Shown one piece after another: positions 1-5,947 of a stretch of DNA of 12,107 nt. Made by a program: the position numbers and the translations under genes. Where the stretch lies: positions 1,864-13,970 of the forward strand of contig DEIT01000150.1 of the NCBI GenBank assembly GCA_002352635.1. Direction: 5' to 3'. Position 1 is the stretch's first letter. Each line of letters begins with the position of its first letter. The DNA is from Hyphomicrobiaceae bacterium UBA2767 (GTDB taxonomy: Bacteria; Pseudomonadota; Alphaproteobacteria; Rhizobiales; Methyloligellaceae). The notes below the pieces were generated by a model. That model worked only from the letters and a program-made list of their open reading frames with translations, had not been told where the DNA came from and searched no databases.

Positions 1-1
1 T

Positions 2-916
2 CACTATGAGGAAGCCGCGAAGTTTCCCCTCGCCTACTATGGGCAACTTGCAGCCCAAACGCTCAGCCCCGGTCACGCGTCCTTGAAGCTTGCAGAGGCT
101 CCTGAGCCGACAGATGAAGATTTTGACCGGTTTAAAGCACGCGATGCACTTCAGGCTATTGCCGTGACCCGGGCGGTCGGCTTGGAAAATCTCGCGCCGC
201 TGTTCTTCCACCAGCTGGCCCGGACCGTCAAAGACCCGGCTGAAGGGGTGCTTCTGGCGAAACTGGCTCATGAATTCCAGCAGCCTCATTCCAGCGTCAG
301 ACTGAGCAAGATCGCCCTGAACCGCGGCCTTCCACTGGCGGAACTCGCCTATCCGACAAACATGTTCCCGAAGTATAAGCAGATCAATGATCCGGTCGAA
401 AACGCTTTAGTCTATGCGCTCTCACGCCAGGAAAGTGAGTTCAATCCGTCAGCAAAGAGCCCCGTCGGCGCGCGCGGCTTGATGCAGATTATGCCGCCAA
501 CTGCACGGGCTATTGCACGCCAGCACAAGGTCCGCTATCGCCGTTCCTCACTGACCTCGGACCCGTCTTACAATGCCATGCTCGGCGTTGCCCATCTCGG
601 CGATCTCATCAACAGTTATAACGGGTCCTATATCCTCACTCTCGTCGCCTACAATGCAGGTGGCGGCCGGGTCCGGGACTGGACCAAGGAATTCGGCGAT
701 CCGCGCTCTCCTGATGTAGATGCAATCGACTGGGTGGAACGGATACCCTTTACCGAGACGCGTAATTACGTGAAAAAAATCATGTCGGGTGTGCAAATCT
801 TCCGCGCACGCCTGAATGGGCCTGAAGGTGCGCTGCGCCTCTGGGACGATCTGAACCGCGGCCAGAGAAAAAGACCGGTCGAAGCAAGCGCGTCACCGTC
901 CGTTTCAAGCAACTGA
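2..916 (+). CDS. slt: Soluble lytic murein transglycosylase (Slt family), 3' part, cut by the left window edge
   Basis: This periplasmic enzyme family cleaves the MurNAc-GlcNAc bond of peptidoglycan non-hydrolytically, leaving 1,6-anhydroMurNAc ends. The frame is open from the first base; residues AYYGQLA just inside the edge, upstream of the first possible start at 83, are typical of the helical Slt superhelix region, so the gene begins outside the window and about 304 residues are seen. The C-terminal SLT catalytic domain is complete: the catalytic Glu of RQESEF is codon 431-433, followed by GLMQIMP and, near 647-667, AYNAGGG. The C-terminal IPFTETRNYVKKIM segment is usual for the family. 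A short polar tail with basic and Ser-rich stretches closes the protein. The next gene starts 11 bases downstream, suggesting one transcript. The domain assignment is firm; the exact paralogue is inferred. Confidence 0.93.
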   Translation, partial: HYEEAAKFPLAYYGQLAAQTLSPGHASLKLAEAPEPTDEDFDRFKARDALQAIAVTRAVGLENLAPLFFHQLARTVKDPAEGVLLAKLAHEFQQPHSSVRLSKIALNRGLPLAELAYPTNMFPKYKQINDPVENALVYALSRQESEFNPSAKSPVGARGLMQIMPPTARAIARQHKVRYRRSSLTSDPSYNAMLGVAHLGDLINSYNGSYILTLVAYNAGGGRVRDWTKEFGDPRSPDVDAIDWVERIPFTETRNYVKKIMSGVQIFRARLNGPEGALRLWDDLNRGQRKRPVEASASPSVSSN

Positions 917-927
917 ATCCGACCCAT

Positions 928-1863
928 ATGAACGAAGTTACCCCAGAGCGGGAATGGAACGAGATAACCTACTCGTCCCAAGACGGGCTTAAGCTCTACG
1001 CACGCCATTACCCCGCACTCAGTAGCGACAATTCAGTGCCTGCCCGGCCGGTTTTGTGTCTCGCCGGCCTCACACGCAATTCAAAGGATTTTCATACCGT
1101 AGCGGTGCATTTGTCCAAGAAAAGCAAGACGCCGCGGGATGTCTACTGTCTCGATTATCGTGGGCGGGGCAAATCGGCTCATGATCCCAACTGGCAAAAC
1201 TATTCGCCCTATATCGAGCTGCTTGACACGTTGGATTTCATGACCTTGTCAGAGCTCCATCACGCGACCATTTTCGGTACGTCGCGAGGTGGTATTATTG
1301 CGATGCTCATGGGCGTCGTGCGCCCGGGGGTGGTCGGCGGCGCCATTCTGAATGACATTGGACCAGTGATCGAGGCGCGGGGTCTCGCCCGCATTATCGG
1401 GTATGTCGGCAAGACGCCTGCTCCGGCGAACTGGGATGAGGCGACACTCATCGCCCGGGATATGGCTGCCCGTTTTTTTACCGATGTCAGCGACGATGAA
1501 TGGTTGGAAATTGCACGTCAATGGTATGAGGAAGAGGACGGACTGCCGGTTGCCGGATATGACGCGGCACTCTCCAATGCACTTGCCGAGATTGATCTCG
1601 CCAGGCCTGTTCCCCAGATGTGGGAGCAGTTCAACGCCCTCACCCATGTGCCCATGCTGGTTCTGCGTGGCGAAAACTCAGACCTGTTGAGCAGCGAGAC
1701 CGTGCAGAAGATGGCTGACCGGCACCCACATATGGAACACTATCTTGTCGAGGAAGAAGGTCACGCGCCGCTTTTGCGCGACTGGCGGACTTTGCGCGTG
1801 ATCAACAAGTTCCTGGCGGACGCAGACGCGTGGGACGACACCGCCAAATCAGAGATCGGCTAG
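928..1863 (+). CDS. Alpha/beta hydrolase, 311 aa
   Basis: A serine hydrolase of the alpha/beta fold, cytoplasmic because no signal peptide or membrane segment is present. The likely triad is visible: nucleophile Ser119 in the elbow GTSRGG, acid Asp252 in LRGENSD, and His279 in EEGHAPLL. The segment CLAGLTRNS (about 44-52) holds the usual oxyanion-hole position, and LDYRGRGKS (75-83) is the conserved strand-loop after it. Between about residues 145 and 235 lies a helical lid, which sets substrate choice and is not recognised here. The substrate is unknown; esterase, lactonase or epoxide hydrolase-like activities all occur in this family. The ATG at 928 is 11 bases after the transglycosylase stop, so co-transcription is likely. 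Its stop codon shares bases with the stop of the converging gene on the other strand. Confidence 0.88.
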   Translation: MNEVTPEREWNEITYSSQDGLKLYARHYPALSSDNSVPARPVLCLAGLTRNSKDFHTVAVHLSKKSKTPRDVYCLDYRGRGKSAHDPNWQNYSPYIELLDTLDFMTLSELHHATIFGTSRGGIIAMLMGVVRPGVVGGAILNDIGPVIEARGLARIIGYVGKTPAPANWDEATLIARDMAARFFTDVSDDEWLEIARQWYEEEDGLPVAGYDAALSNALAEIDLARPVPQMWEQFNALTHVPMLVLRGENSDLLSSETVQKMADRHPHMEHYLVEEEGHAPLLRDWRTLRVINKFLADADAWDDTAKSEIG

Positions 1864-2048
1864 CGCGATTTTCCGCCGCGCGTTGTTTTCTTACGTGTCT
1901 TGGTGGTTTTGGCCGTTGTGGGCTTTGCGACAGTGCTGGACACGGGAACAGGCTTTCGGAAGCGGCGCGCAGCCCAACATCCAGCGAGACAGCCTAAGAA
2001 GAAGGTGGCAGCCAGCAGAAAGATCGTCTGGATTGTTATGGAAATCAT
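1860..2048 (-). CDS. Small single-pass membrane protein with basic Thr/Lys tail, 62 aa
   Basis: Residues 1-24 form one hydrophobic helix (start MISITIQTIFLLAATFFLGC) with a GCLAGC small-residue patch, followed by WAARRFRK, which should keep the tail in the cytoplasm by the positive-inside rule. The last 20 or so residues are almost only Thr, Lys, Arg, Ala and Gly. The open frame extends upstream to 2132, giving 90 residues, but that extension is polar, unlike the rest, and overlaps the 28-residue gene; the ATG at 2048 puts the hydrophobic helix at the N terminus and is preceded by a weak GGA motif. It is the last of three minus-strand genes after the BON protein. Tiny proteins with one helix ending in Gly-Cys/Arg are common in alphaproteobacteria but have no function I can name. 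Confidence 0.6.
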   Translation of the reverse strand: MISITIQTIFLLAATFFLGCLAGCWAARRFRKPVPVSSTVAKPTTAKTTKTRKKTTRGGKSR

Positions 2049-2091
2049 TGGGTCATCCGCTGGAAGCCATTGTAGTGCGATCCAGGACCTG

Positions 2092-2178
2092 TCATTCGCG
2101 TGACGCCCAGCCAACAATGAAGCCGATTGCAAAAGTCAGCATCACATATGGCGCCAGTTGCACCAGCAAATAGTCCAT
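2092..2178 (-). CDS. 28-residue single-helix membrane micro-protein (predicted)
   Basis: A short open frame starting MDYLLVQLAPYVMLTF and ending GWASRE, with a nearly uninterrupted hydrophobic stretch from Tyr3 to Ala25 long enough to cross the membrane. GGA lies eight bases before the ATG as a possible ribosome-binding site. It sits 43 bases after the BON gene stop and 43 bases before the start of the 62-residue gene, in the same direction, so it fills a gap that would otherwise be unexplained. The pattern of an aromatic N terminus, a Gly-x-x-x-Gly helix (GFIVG) and a short polar end is what small inner-membrane proteins show. No function is known to me. A chance open frame of this size is possible, so confidence rests on hydrophobicity, position and the start site. 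Confidence 0.5.
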   Translation of the reverse strand: MDYLLVQLAPYVMLTFAIGFIVGWASRE

Positions 2179-2221
2179 AGCAATCGTCCATAATTCGGTG
2201 GCCGCGACACTGGAGTGTACT

Positions 2222-3268
2222 CTAATTGGTCGTCGGTTTGTCTGCAGCCTTGTCTATGCGAGCAGTTAATTTCTCCCTCACACTATACGCGTTCGGCAAA
2301 CTGTATTGAATGGATTGGGTGACGTCTTTTATCGTGCGCTCGTCGGCAGCGATGCCCGACAGCTCAAGCTCCGTATCATCTATCTTGATGCGTCCCGACT
2401 CCAGACGATGCAGTTCAATCATTGAAGCCGACACCGCCCACAGCCAGTCTTCCGGAGCTCCGGAGGCAATCTCCATCCCATCCTCGACTTTGGTATCGGG
2501 GAAGAGTGTTTTGGCACGTTGAAGGATTTGTTCTCTGGTCTTTTCGCTGGGAACAAAACCGCTGAACGAGAGCAGACTGCCGGTAAATTTGGCCCTCCAT
2601 ACAAATGGTTCCACCACCGGTGGTGCAACATTTTTAACGTTCAGTTTGACACCCTTTGGCAACTGCCCGACGGGCGACGTGATGATCCTGTACGCCTCAG
2701 AGGACTTTGCCTCACCCTGAACGGACAGGTTTGGACCGGACAGCTGTACAGCCCCTTTTTTGAGTTGGCCGAGCTGAACCAAAGCAAAGCTCACTGACCC
2801 AAGCCACTGCTCACGCGCTGGGGAACCGCCTGCAAATATCATCTTGTCGTCGACTTCGAGATCCGGCATCGCCGCTTTGATAAATCCGATAATAGCCTGC
2901 CGGTCACTCTTCGTGGGAACATGGCCTCGGATCTTGATTCGATTCTCATCCTTGCGTGCAAACCATGAATAAGTTTCAGGTGTCGCGATGAGATCGGAAT
3001 TGTCGACTACCTTGCGCACACCCCAGATGTCTCCGACAATTCTTAGCGCGGCGTCCCGTTCCTTGCCTGAGAAGGAAAGCCCTTCAAGAATTGCATCGCG
3101 GCCTTCAAAGCGTGCGATTGCCCACTGCAATTCCGCGTCTTGAAGCGCGGCTGCAGCCTGTTCGGCAAGATCGCGTTCTATTTGCCTGTTGGTGCCATAC
3201 AGGGCGAAGGCCGTGACGAAGATCAATGCCGGTAAACCCCACAGCCATTTGGCTGGTCTACAAATCAA
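2222..3268 (-). CDS. Membrane-anchored BON-repeat protein, 348 aa
   Basis: A periplasmic protein held by an N-terminal helix (about residues 10-27, after MICRPAKWLWGL), followed by repeated BON-type modules: about 36-95, 100-200 and 220-320. The recurring pattern is a phrase such as IKIRGHVPTKSDRQAIIGFIK or LLSFSGFVPSEKTREQI followed by PDLEVDDKM or PDTKVEDGM. It resembles the N-terminal half of rhizobial OmpA/BON proteins, but ends without the C-terminal OmpA peptidoglycan-binding domain. BON domains are thought to bind phospholipid surfaces, so an envelope-maintenance role is inferred. The open frame allows GTG at 3274, but AGAGG lies directly against it; TTG at 3268 has AGAGG five bases upstream and gives the family-like start. 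Two small membrane protein genes follow on the same strand. Confidence 0.8.
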   Translation of the reverse strand: MICRPAKWLWGLPALIFVTAFALYGTNRQIERDLAEQAAAALQDAELQWAIARFEGRDAILEGLSFSGKERDAALRIVGDIWGVRKVVDNSDLIATPETYSWFARKDENRIKIRGHVPTKSDRQAIIGFIKAAMPDLEVDDKMIFAGGSPAREQWLGSVSFALVQLGQLKKGAVQLSGPNLSVQGEAKSSEAYRIITSPVGQLPKGVKLNVKNVAPPVVEPFVWRAKFTGSLLSFSGFVPSEKTREQILQRAKTLFPDTKVEDGMEIASGAPEDWLWAVSASMIELHRLESGRIKIDDTELELSGIAADERTIKDVTQSIQYSLPNAYSVREKLTARIDKAADKPTTN

Positions 3269-3371
3269 ACTCACCTCTCAACTCAACAAAAGGAATCAGG
3301 TCAATCATATGCAATCGCACATTCACCCGCGTGGCAATGGCATGCCGCGCTATGGTTGTATTATCTAGGGC

Positions 3372-3461
3372 TGGCGGAGAGGAAGGGATTCGAACCCTCG
3401 ATACGGTCTCCCGTATACTCCCTTAGCAGGGGAGCGCCTTCAGCCACTCGGCCACCTCTCC
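3372..3461 (-). tRNA. tRNA-Ser (anticodon GCU)
   Basis: Read on the minus strand, the acceptor arms GGAGAGG and CCTCTCC pair perfectly at 3455-3461 and 3376-3382. A discriminator G and an encoded CCA end the gene at 3372-3374. The anticodon stem CTCCC/GGGAG encloses the loop CTGCTAA with GCT at 3425-3427. A long variable arm (TACGGGAGACCGTA) and the T-arm AGGGTTCGAATCCCT are present. The 90-base length and long variable arm are as expected for a class II serine tRNA, reading AGC/AGU codons. Confidence 0.97.
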
Positions 3462-3618
3462 ACCGACAGGCCTACCTTTTTGGCGCCGGAGAAAGCAAGG
3501 GAATTTTGGAAGCCGCCGGGCGAAAATCGCAATAAAAGCCCTTAGTCGCAGATAGTGTAAACGAACGTAGTATGTCAGAAATCCATCACTGGTGTTTTCT
3601 CGCAAATCAGCAGAAGCT

Positions 3619-3646
3619 TTGACAGGCGCTTTTCCGGGTCGATCAT
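3619..3646 (+). promoter_or_regulatory. Candidate sigma-70 promoter for tRNA-Arg
   Basis: A perfect TTGACA -35 element lies at 3619-3624. With a 16-base spacer, GATCAT at 3641-3646 matches four of six positions of the -10 consensus. The mature tRNA begins eight bases after it, so transcription would start at or just before the 5' end of the tRNA. The -35 box is convincing and the -10 box is weak. Confidence 0.5.
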
Positions 3647-3654
3647 TGATTTCC

Positions 3655-3731
3655 CCGCCCCTAGCTCAACTGGATAGAGCAGCGGACTTCGAATCCGCAG
3701 GTTGCAGGTTCAAATCCTGCGGGGCGGGCCA
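3655..3731 (+). tRNA. tRNA-Arg (anticodon UCG)
   Basis: The acceptor arms CCGCCCC (3655-3661) and GGGGCGG (3721-3727) pair perfectly; discriminator G is at 3728 and CCA is encoded at 3729-3731. The D-arm GCTCAACTGGATAGAGC carries the A20 typical of arginine tRNAs. The anticodon stem GCGGA/TCCGC encloses CTTCGAA with TCG at 3689-3691. The T-arm is GCAGG-TTCAAAT-CCTGC. Length is 77 bases. The first pair is C1-G72 rather than the more usual G1-C72. Confidence 0.97.
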
Positions 3732-3802
3732 AATCGGCGGACGGACGGCTCTCAAAGCGGCGCCCGCCCACCTTCATTCATTCGCAAATACAGTCGTTCC
3801 AA

Positions 3803-4306
3803 CTAAAACGAGCCGCGGTATTTCTCCGGCAGCAGCGGTGTGTCGATCACGTGGATCACGCCATTGTCCGCCACGATGTCGGCCTTCACGACCTTGTTGC
3901 CATCAACCATCACGTCACCCATGGCATCGACTTTCACCATTGTGCCTTCAACGGTTTTTGCGTCGGTTTTCTTACCCTTCAGATCCGCTGCCATGACCTT
4001 GCCCGGCACCACATGATGCTTCAGCAGGCGTACCAGATGTTCCTTCTTGGCCGGATTGAGAAAGAGTTCGACTTCCTTTTTTGGCCATTTGGCGAAGGCC
4101 GCATCGCTTGGCGCAAACACGGTGAAAGGCCCCGGGCCCTTGAGTGTCTCCGCGAGGCCAGCCGCATTGATCATCTTGACGAGGATGGTGAAATCGGGGT
4201 TCGCGGCGGCAGTCTCCACAATGTCTGCCGCCTGTGCCGGTGCTGTGGCCAATCCGAATGGAACGAGCAAGGCGGCAGCGAAAATCTTCGAGCGTATTGA
4301 TTGCAT
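3803..4306 (-). CDS. Secreted single-domain fasciclin (FAS1) protein, 167 aa
   Basis: An exported protein with one FAS1 domain, a fold used in adhesion and in binding other proteins or the cell surface. Residues 1-26 form a Sec signal peptide ending APAQA before ADIV. The mature part holds the FAS1 hallmarks: H1 motif GPFTVFAPSDAAF (about 59-71), the central LLKHHVVPGK (94-103) and the H2 motif ADNGVIHVIDTPLLP (146-160). Its length is that of the common bacterial one-domain form, so it is complete. The start at 4306 has ACGGAG six bases upstream. It reads away from the divergent ompW gene, with a 15-base palindrome 53 bases before its start. Its partner is unknown. In this family function varies, and nothing nearby fixes it. 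Confidence 0.93.
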   Translation of the reverse strand: MQSIRSKIFAAALLVPFGLATAPAQAADIVETAAANPDFTILVKMINAAGLAETLKGPGPFTVFAPSDAAFAKWPKKEVELFLNPAKKEHLVRLLKHHVVPGKVMAADLKGKKTDAKTVEGTMVKVDAMGDVMVDGNKVVKADIVADNGVIHVIDTPLLPEKYRGSF

Positions 4307-4358
4307 GACGTACTCCGTGAAAGCTTTTGTTGGAAGCGTATGCAGTCTCTACGACCAA

Positions 4359-4373
4359 ATCCGATGATCGGAT
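4359..4373. promoter_or_regulatory. Perfect 15-base palindrome, candidate operator
   Basis: ATCCGAT-G-ATCGGAT has two perfect 7-base arms around one central base. It lies 53 bases upstream of the fasciclin start codon, where an operator or activator site would be expected, and is the most symmetric element in the divergent region. The binding protein is unknown. Confidence 0.4.
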
Positions 4374-4592
4374 GCCTCTATGGAGGGATGATGACGCGGT
4401 TGTGATGTGCCGGGGCTTTGGTGACTTTGTGAGTTGGTCCATTTGCCTTCAGCAGCAGTCTGTATTCGGTTAAAGTTATGCGTCATATAAGTCACGCTGC
4501 CGAATTAATTTCATCATGGGGCGAAAAGTACTCTTTATACGTCGCATGCGATGCCAATAGTTTTCTGCCCTCGAGACAATCACGGCGCAGAG

Positions 4593-4611
4593 ATTCGCTA
4601 TCCTCGCGAAT
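4593..4611. repeat. Inverted repeat ATTCGC-N7-GCGAAT upstream of ompW
   Basis: Two perfect 6-base arms (4593-4598 and 4606-4611) flank a 7-base spacer, ending 63 bases before the ompW start. It could be an operator half-site pair or a small hairpin in the 5' untranslated region. Arms of this length can arise by chance. Confidence 0.3.
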
Positions 4612-4674
4612 GCTCGGCGCCATCGATGTTTCAGGTATGAGACCAACATTTGGGGTTAGCTCCAGGGGGCAGAT

Positions 4675-5379
4675 ATGACGATCAGATCACGAAGCCGCAT
4701 TGCATCACTAATGCTTGGTGCGGGCATTTTCTTTGGGCTTTGCCAAGCGTCCGTGGCGAACAATTACGACGGGAACTTCATGGCGCGCGTCGGAGTAAGC
4801 GTTGTTCATCCCGATTCCAGCGCAGACGTTTTTGTCGGCGGCGCTTCCCTGGCAGGCGCAGACGCGGAAGTGAGTACCGAGGCGGTACCGTCCCTGACGC
4901 TGACATATTTCTTCAACCCCAACGTGGCCGTGGAACTGTTCTGCTGCTTTGCCAAACATGAGGTGGACGGCAAGGGCGCCCTGAACGGCGTCGATCTGGG
5001 TGATACCTGGATTTTCCCACCTGCCCTGACCCTCCAGTACCATTTCGACAGCAGAAGGGGTTTCAAACCTTATGTCGGTGCCGGGGTTCAATACATTGCC
5101 TTCTTTGACGAAAGTCGAAGCAATCTTGCCGGCAGTCCACGGCTCGATGTCGACAATGCCATCGGGTTTACGCTGCAGGCCGGTGTCGATATTGAAATCG
5201 GCAACGGCTGGTATCTCAACGGGGACGTCAAGAAAACTTGGCTCAACACCGACGTGAGCTGGGAGGGCACGGCAGTGACAGCGGACCTCGACCTCGATCC
5301 GTGGATCTTTACCGCTGCCGTTGGCCGTCGTTTCAACCTGTTTGGATCGCATGCAGGGCCAGCCCAGCCCTATAAGTAA
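4675..5379 (+). CDS. ompW: OmpW-family outer membrane protein, 234 aa
   Basis: A predicted eight-stranded outer membrane barrel of the OmpW family, whose members pass small hydrophobic or other small compounds and respond to stress. Residues 1-28 form a signal peptide ending SVA before NNYDG. Family landmarks are FMARVGVSVV (35-44), the strand NVAVELFCCFAKH (83-95), the FKPYVGAGVQY strand (130-140), WYLNGDVKKTWL (179-190) and the final strand DPWIFTAAVGRRF (208-220). Unusually, 14 residues (NLFGSHAGPAQPYK) follow the Phe at 220 that would normally end the last strand for BAM recognition. The ATG at 4675 has AGGGGG seven bases upstream. The gene stands alone and diverges from the fasciclin gene. 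Confidence 0.92.
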   Translation: MTIRSRSRIASLMLGAGIFFGLCQASVANNYDGNFMARVGVSVVHPDSSADVFVGGASLAGADAEVSTEAVPSLTLTYFFNPNVAVELFCCFAKHEVDGKGALNGVDLGDTWIFPPALTLQYHFDSRRGFKPYVGAGVQYIAFFDESRSNLAGSPRLDVDNAIGFTLQAGVDIEIGNGWYLNGDVKKTWLNTDVSWEGTAVTADLDLDPWIFTAAVGRRFNLFGSHAGPAQPYK

Positions 5380-5461
5380 GACTAACGACGTTCTGCCAAG
5401 CAATAAGTTAAGATGCAGAAACGGACCGGTTAAGCGACCGGGCCGCCTTGCTTTGGTCCCC

Positions 5462-5477
5462 GGATTTCGGGATTTCG
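5462..5477. repeat. Tandem 8-base direct repeat
   Basis: GGATTTCG occurs twice without a gap (5462-5469, 5470-5477) in the 261-base gap after ompW. No role is apparent, and slippage is a sufficient explanation. Confidence 0.5.
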
Positions 5478-5498
5478 GCACTACGGGCGGCGCGCCTG

Positions 5499-5538
5499 CC
5501 TCGCCCCAAAGGGCCGAGGAAGGGTTTGGTCTTTCCTC
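5499..5538 (+). other. Two mutually exclusive hairpins in the ompW downstream gap
   Basis: The first hairpin pairs CCTCG (5499-5503) with CGAGG (5515-5519), continues as CCC/GGG after a mismatch, and has an AAA loop. The second pairs GAGGAA (5516-5521) with TTCCTC (5533-5538). They share GAGG, so only one can form at a time. Neither has a following U-run, so a classical terminator is not supported. The layout may be an ompW transcript end or a leader of the next small gene, or chance. Confidence 0.25.
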
Positions 5539-5640
5539 AGCCGGAGACTCCTGATTACTATTCCAATCGATGCTTACGGATGTCCAATGGATGTTGGTTC
5601 GTGTCCGGGCGTCAGGCAAAACAACGAGAGCGGCGGGCAG

Positions 5641-5871
5641 ATGCGACGCTATCTGGGATTTCTATTGGTCGGACTTGCCGCCCTTGGTGCGATTGCTCAG
5701 CGATCGTTCGGCATACACACGCATTTAAACGAAACCCTTCATTTTTTCCTGGGGCCGAATTCATCCGGAACATTTGGCTCGCCCGTTGGACAGGCCGTCA
5801 TTTACGGAGTCCTGCTCTTTGTCGCCGCATCGGGGCTTGTCCTGGTTGCGACCGGAAAACGGCATCACTAG
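5641..5871 (+). CDS. Two-helix small membrane protein of unknown function, 76 aa
   Basis: I do not recognise this protein. Residues 4-20 (YLGFLLVGLAALGAIAQ) and 51-71 (starting QAVIYGVLLFVAASGL) are two predicted membrane helices. Between them is a loop of about 30 residues with His26, His28, His34 and FFLGPNSSGTFGSP, which would lie on one side of the membrane. The tail ends GKRHH. The open frame extends to an ATG at 5587, adding 18 polar residues; I prefer 5641 because the protein then starts with MRRYLG, a typical N-in membrane start, but both ribosome-binding sites are weak. It is 261 bases after ompW and converges on the cyclodeaminase-family gene. The hydrophobic profile supports it as a real gene. 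Confidence 0.55.
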   Translation: MRRYLGFLLVGLAALGAIAQRSFGIHTHLNETLHFFLGPNSSGTFGSPVGQAVIYGVLLFVAASGLVLVATGKRHH

Positions 5872-5886
5872 AAGTGCACACGGATT

Positions 5887-5900
5887 GCCAAAGTGTTGGC
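5887..5900 (+). terminator. Weak hairpin after the 76-residue protein gene
   Basis: GCCAA-AGTG-TTGGC starts 15 bases after the stop of the small membrane protein gene, in the convergent gap. The stem is only five pairs and is followed by TTGACG, not a U-run, so termination is a guess from position. Confidence 0.2.
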
Positions 5901-5947
5901 TTGACGCACGCGCCAAGTTGATGTCGCCAGACTTCCGAGATGGCCGC

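Larger units (their letters stand above)
4307..4674. other. Divergent intergenic region between the fasciclin and ompW genes
   Basis: This 368-base stretch separates two genes that read away from each other and should hold both promoters. It is visibly more AT-rich around 4450-4560 than the flanking genes. I see a 15-base palindrome near the fasciclin gene and a 6-base-arm inverted repeat near ompW, listed separately. A 66-codon plus-strand open frame from 4478 has no recognisable features and ends inside the ompW start codon; I do not call it a gene. No clear -35/-10 pair stands out for either gene. Confidence 0.7.

Noticed and set aside
2049..2132. 28-residue N-terminal extension of the 62-residue membrane protein
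   Set aside because: It is polar, overlaps the 28-residue micro-protein in another frame and buries the membrane helix mid-protein.
3372..3731. Integration site for a genomic island at the tRNA genes
   Set aside because: No integrase, no repeat of either tRNA 3' end and ordinary neighbours on both sides.
3592..3996. 134-residue plus-strand open frame
   Set aside because: Runs straight through the tRNA-Arg gene and into the fasciclin gene on the other strand.
4478..4678. 66-residue plus-strand frame ending in the ompW start codon
   Set aside because: No recognisable domain, signal or membrane segment; the ATGA overlap with ompW is tempting, but the sequence looks non-coding.
4708..5619. 303-residue minus-strand open frame
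   Set aside because: Antisense to the well-supported ompW gene, with no family features; a GC-rich shadow frame.
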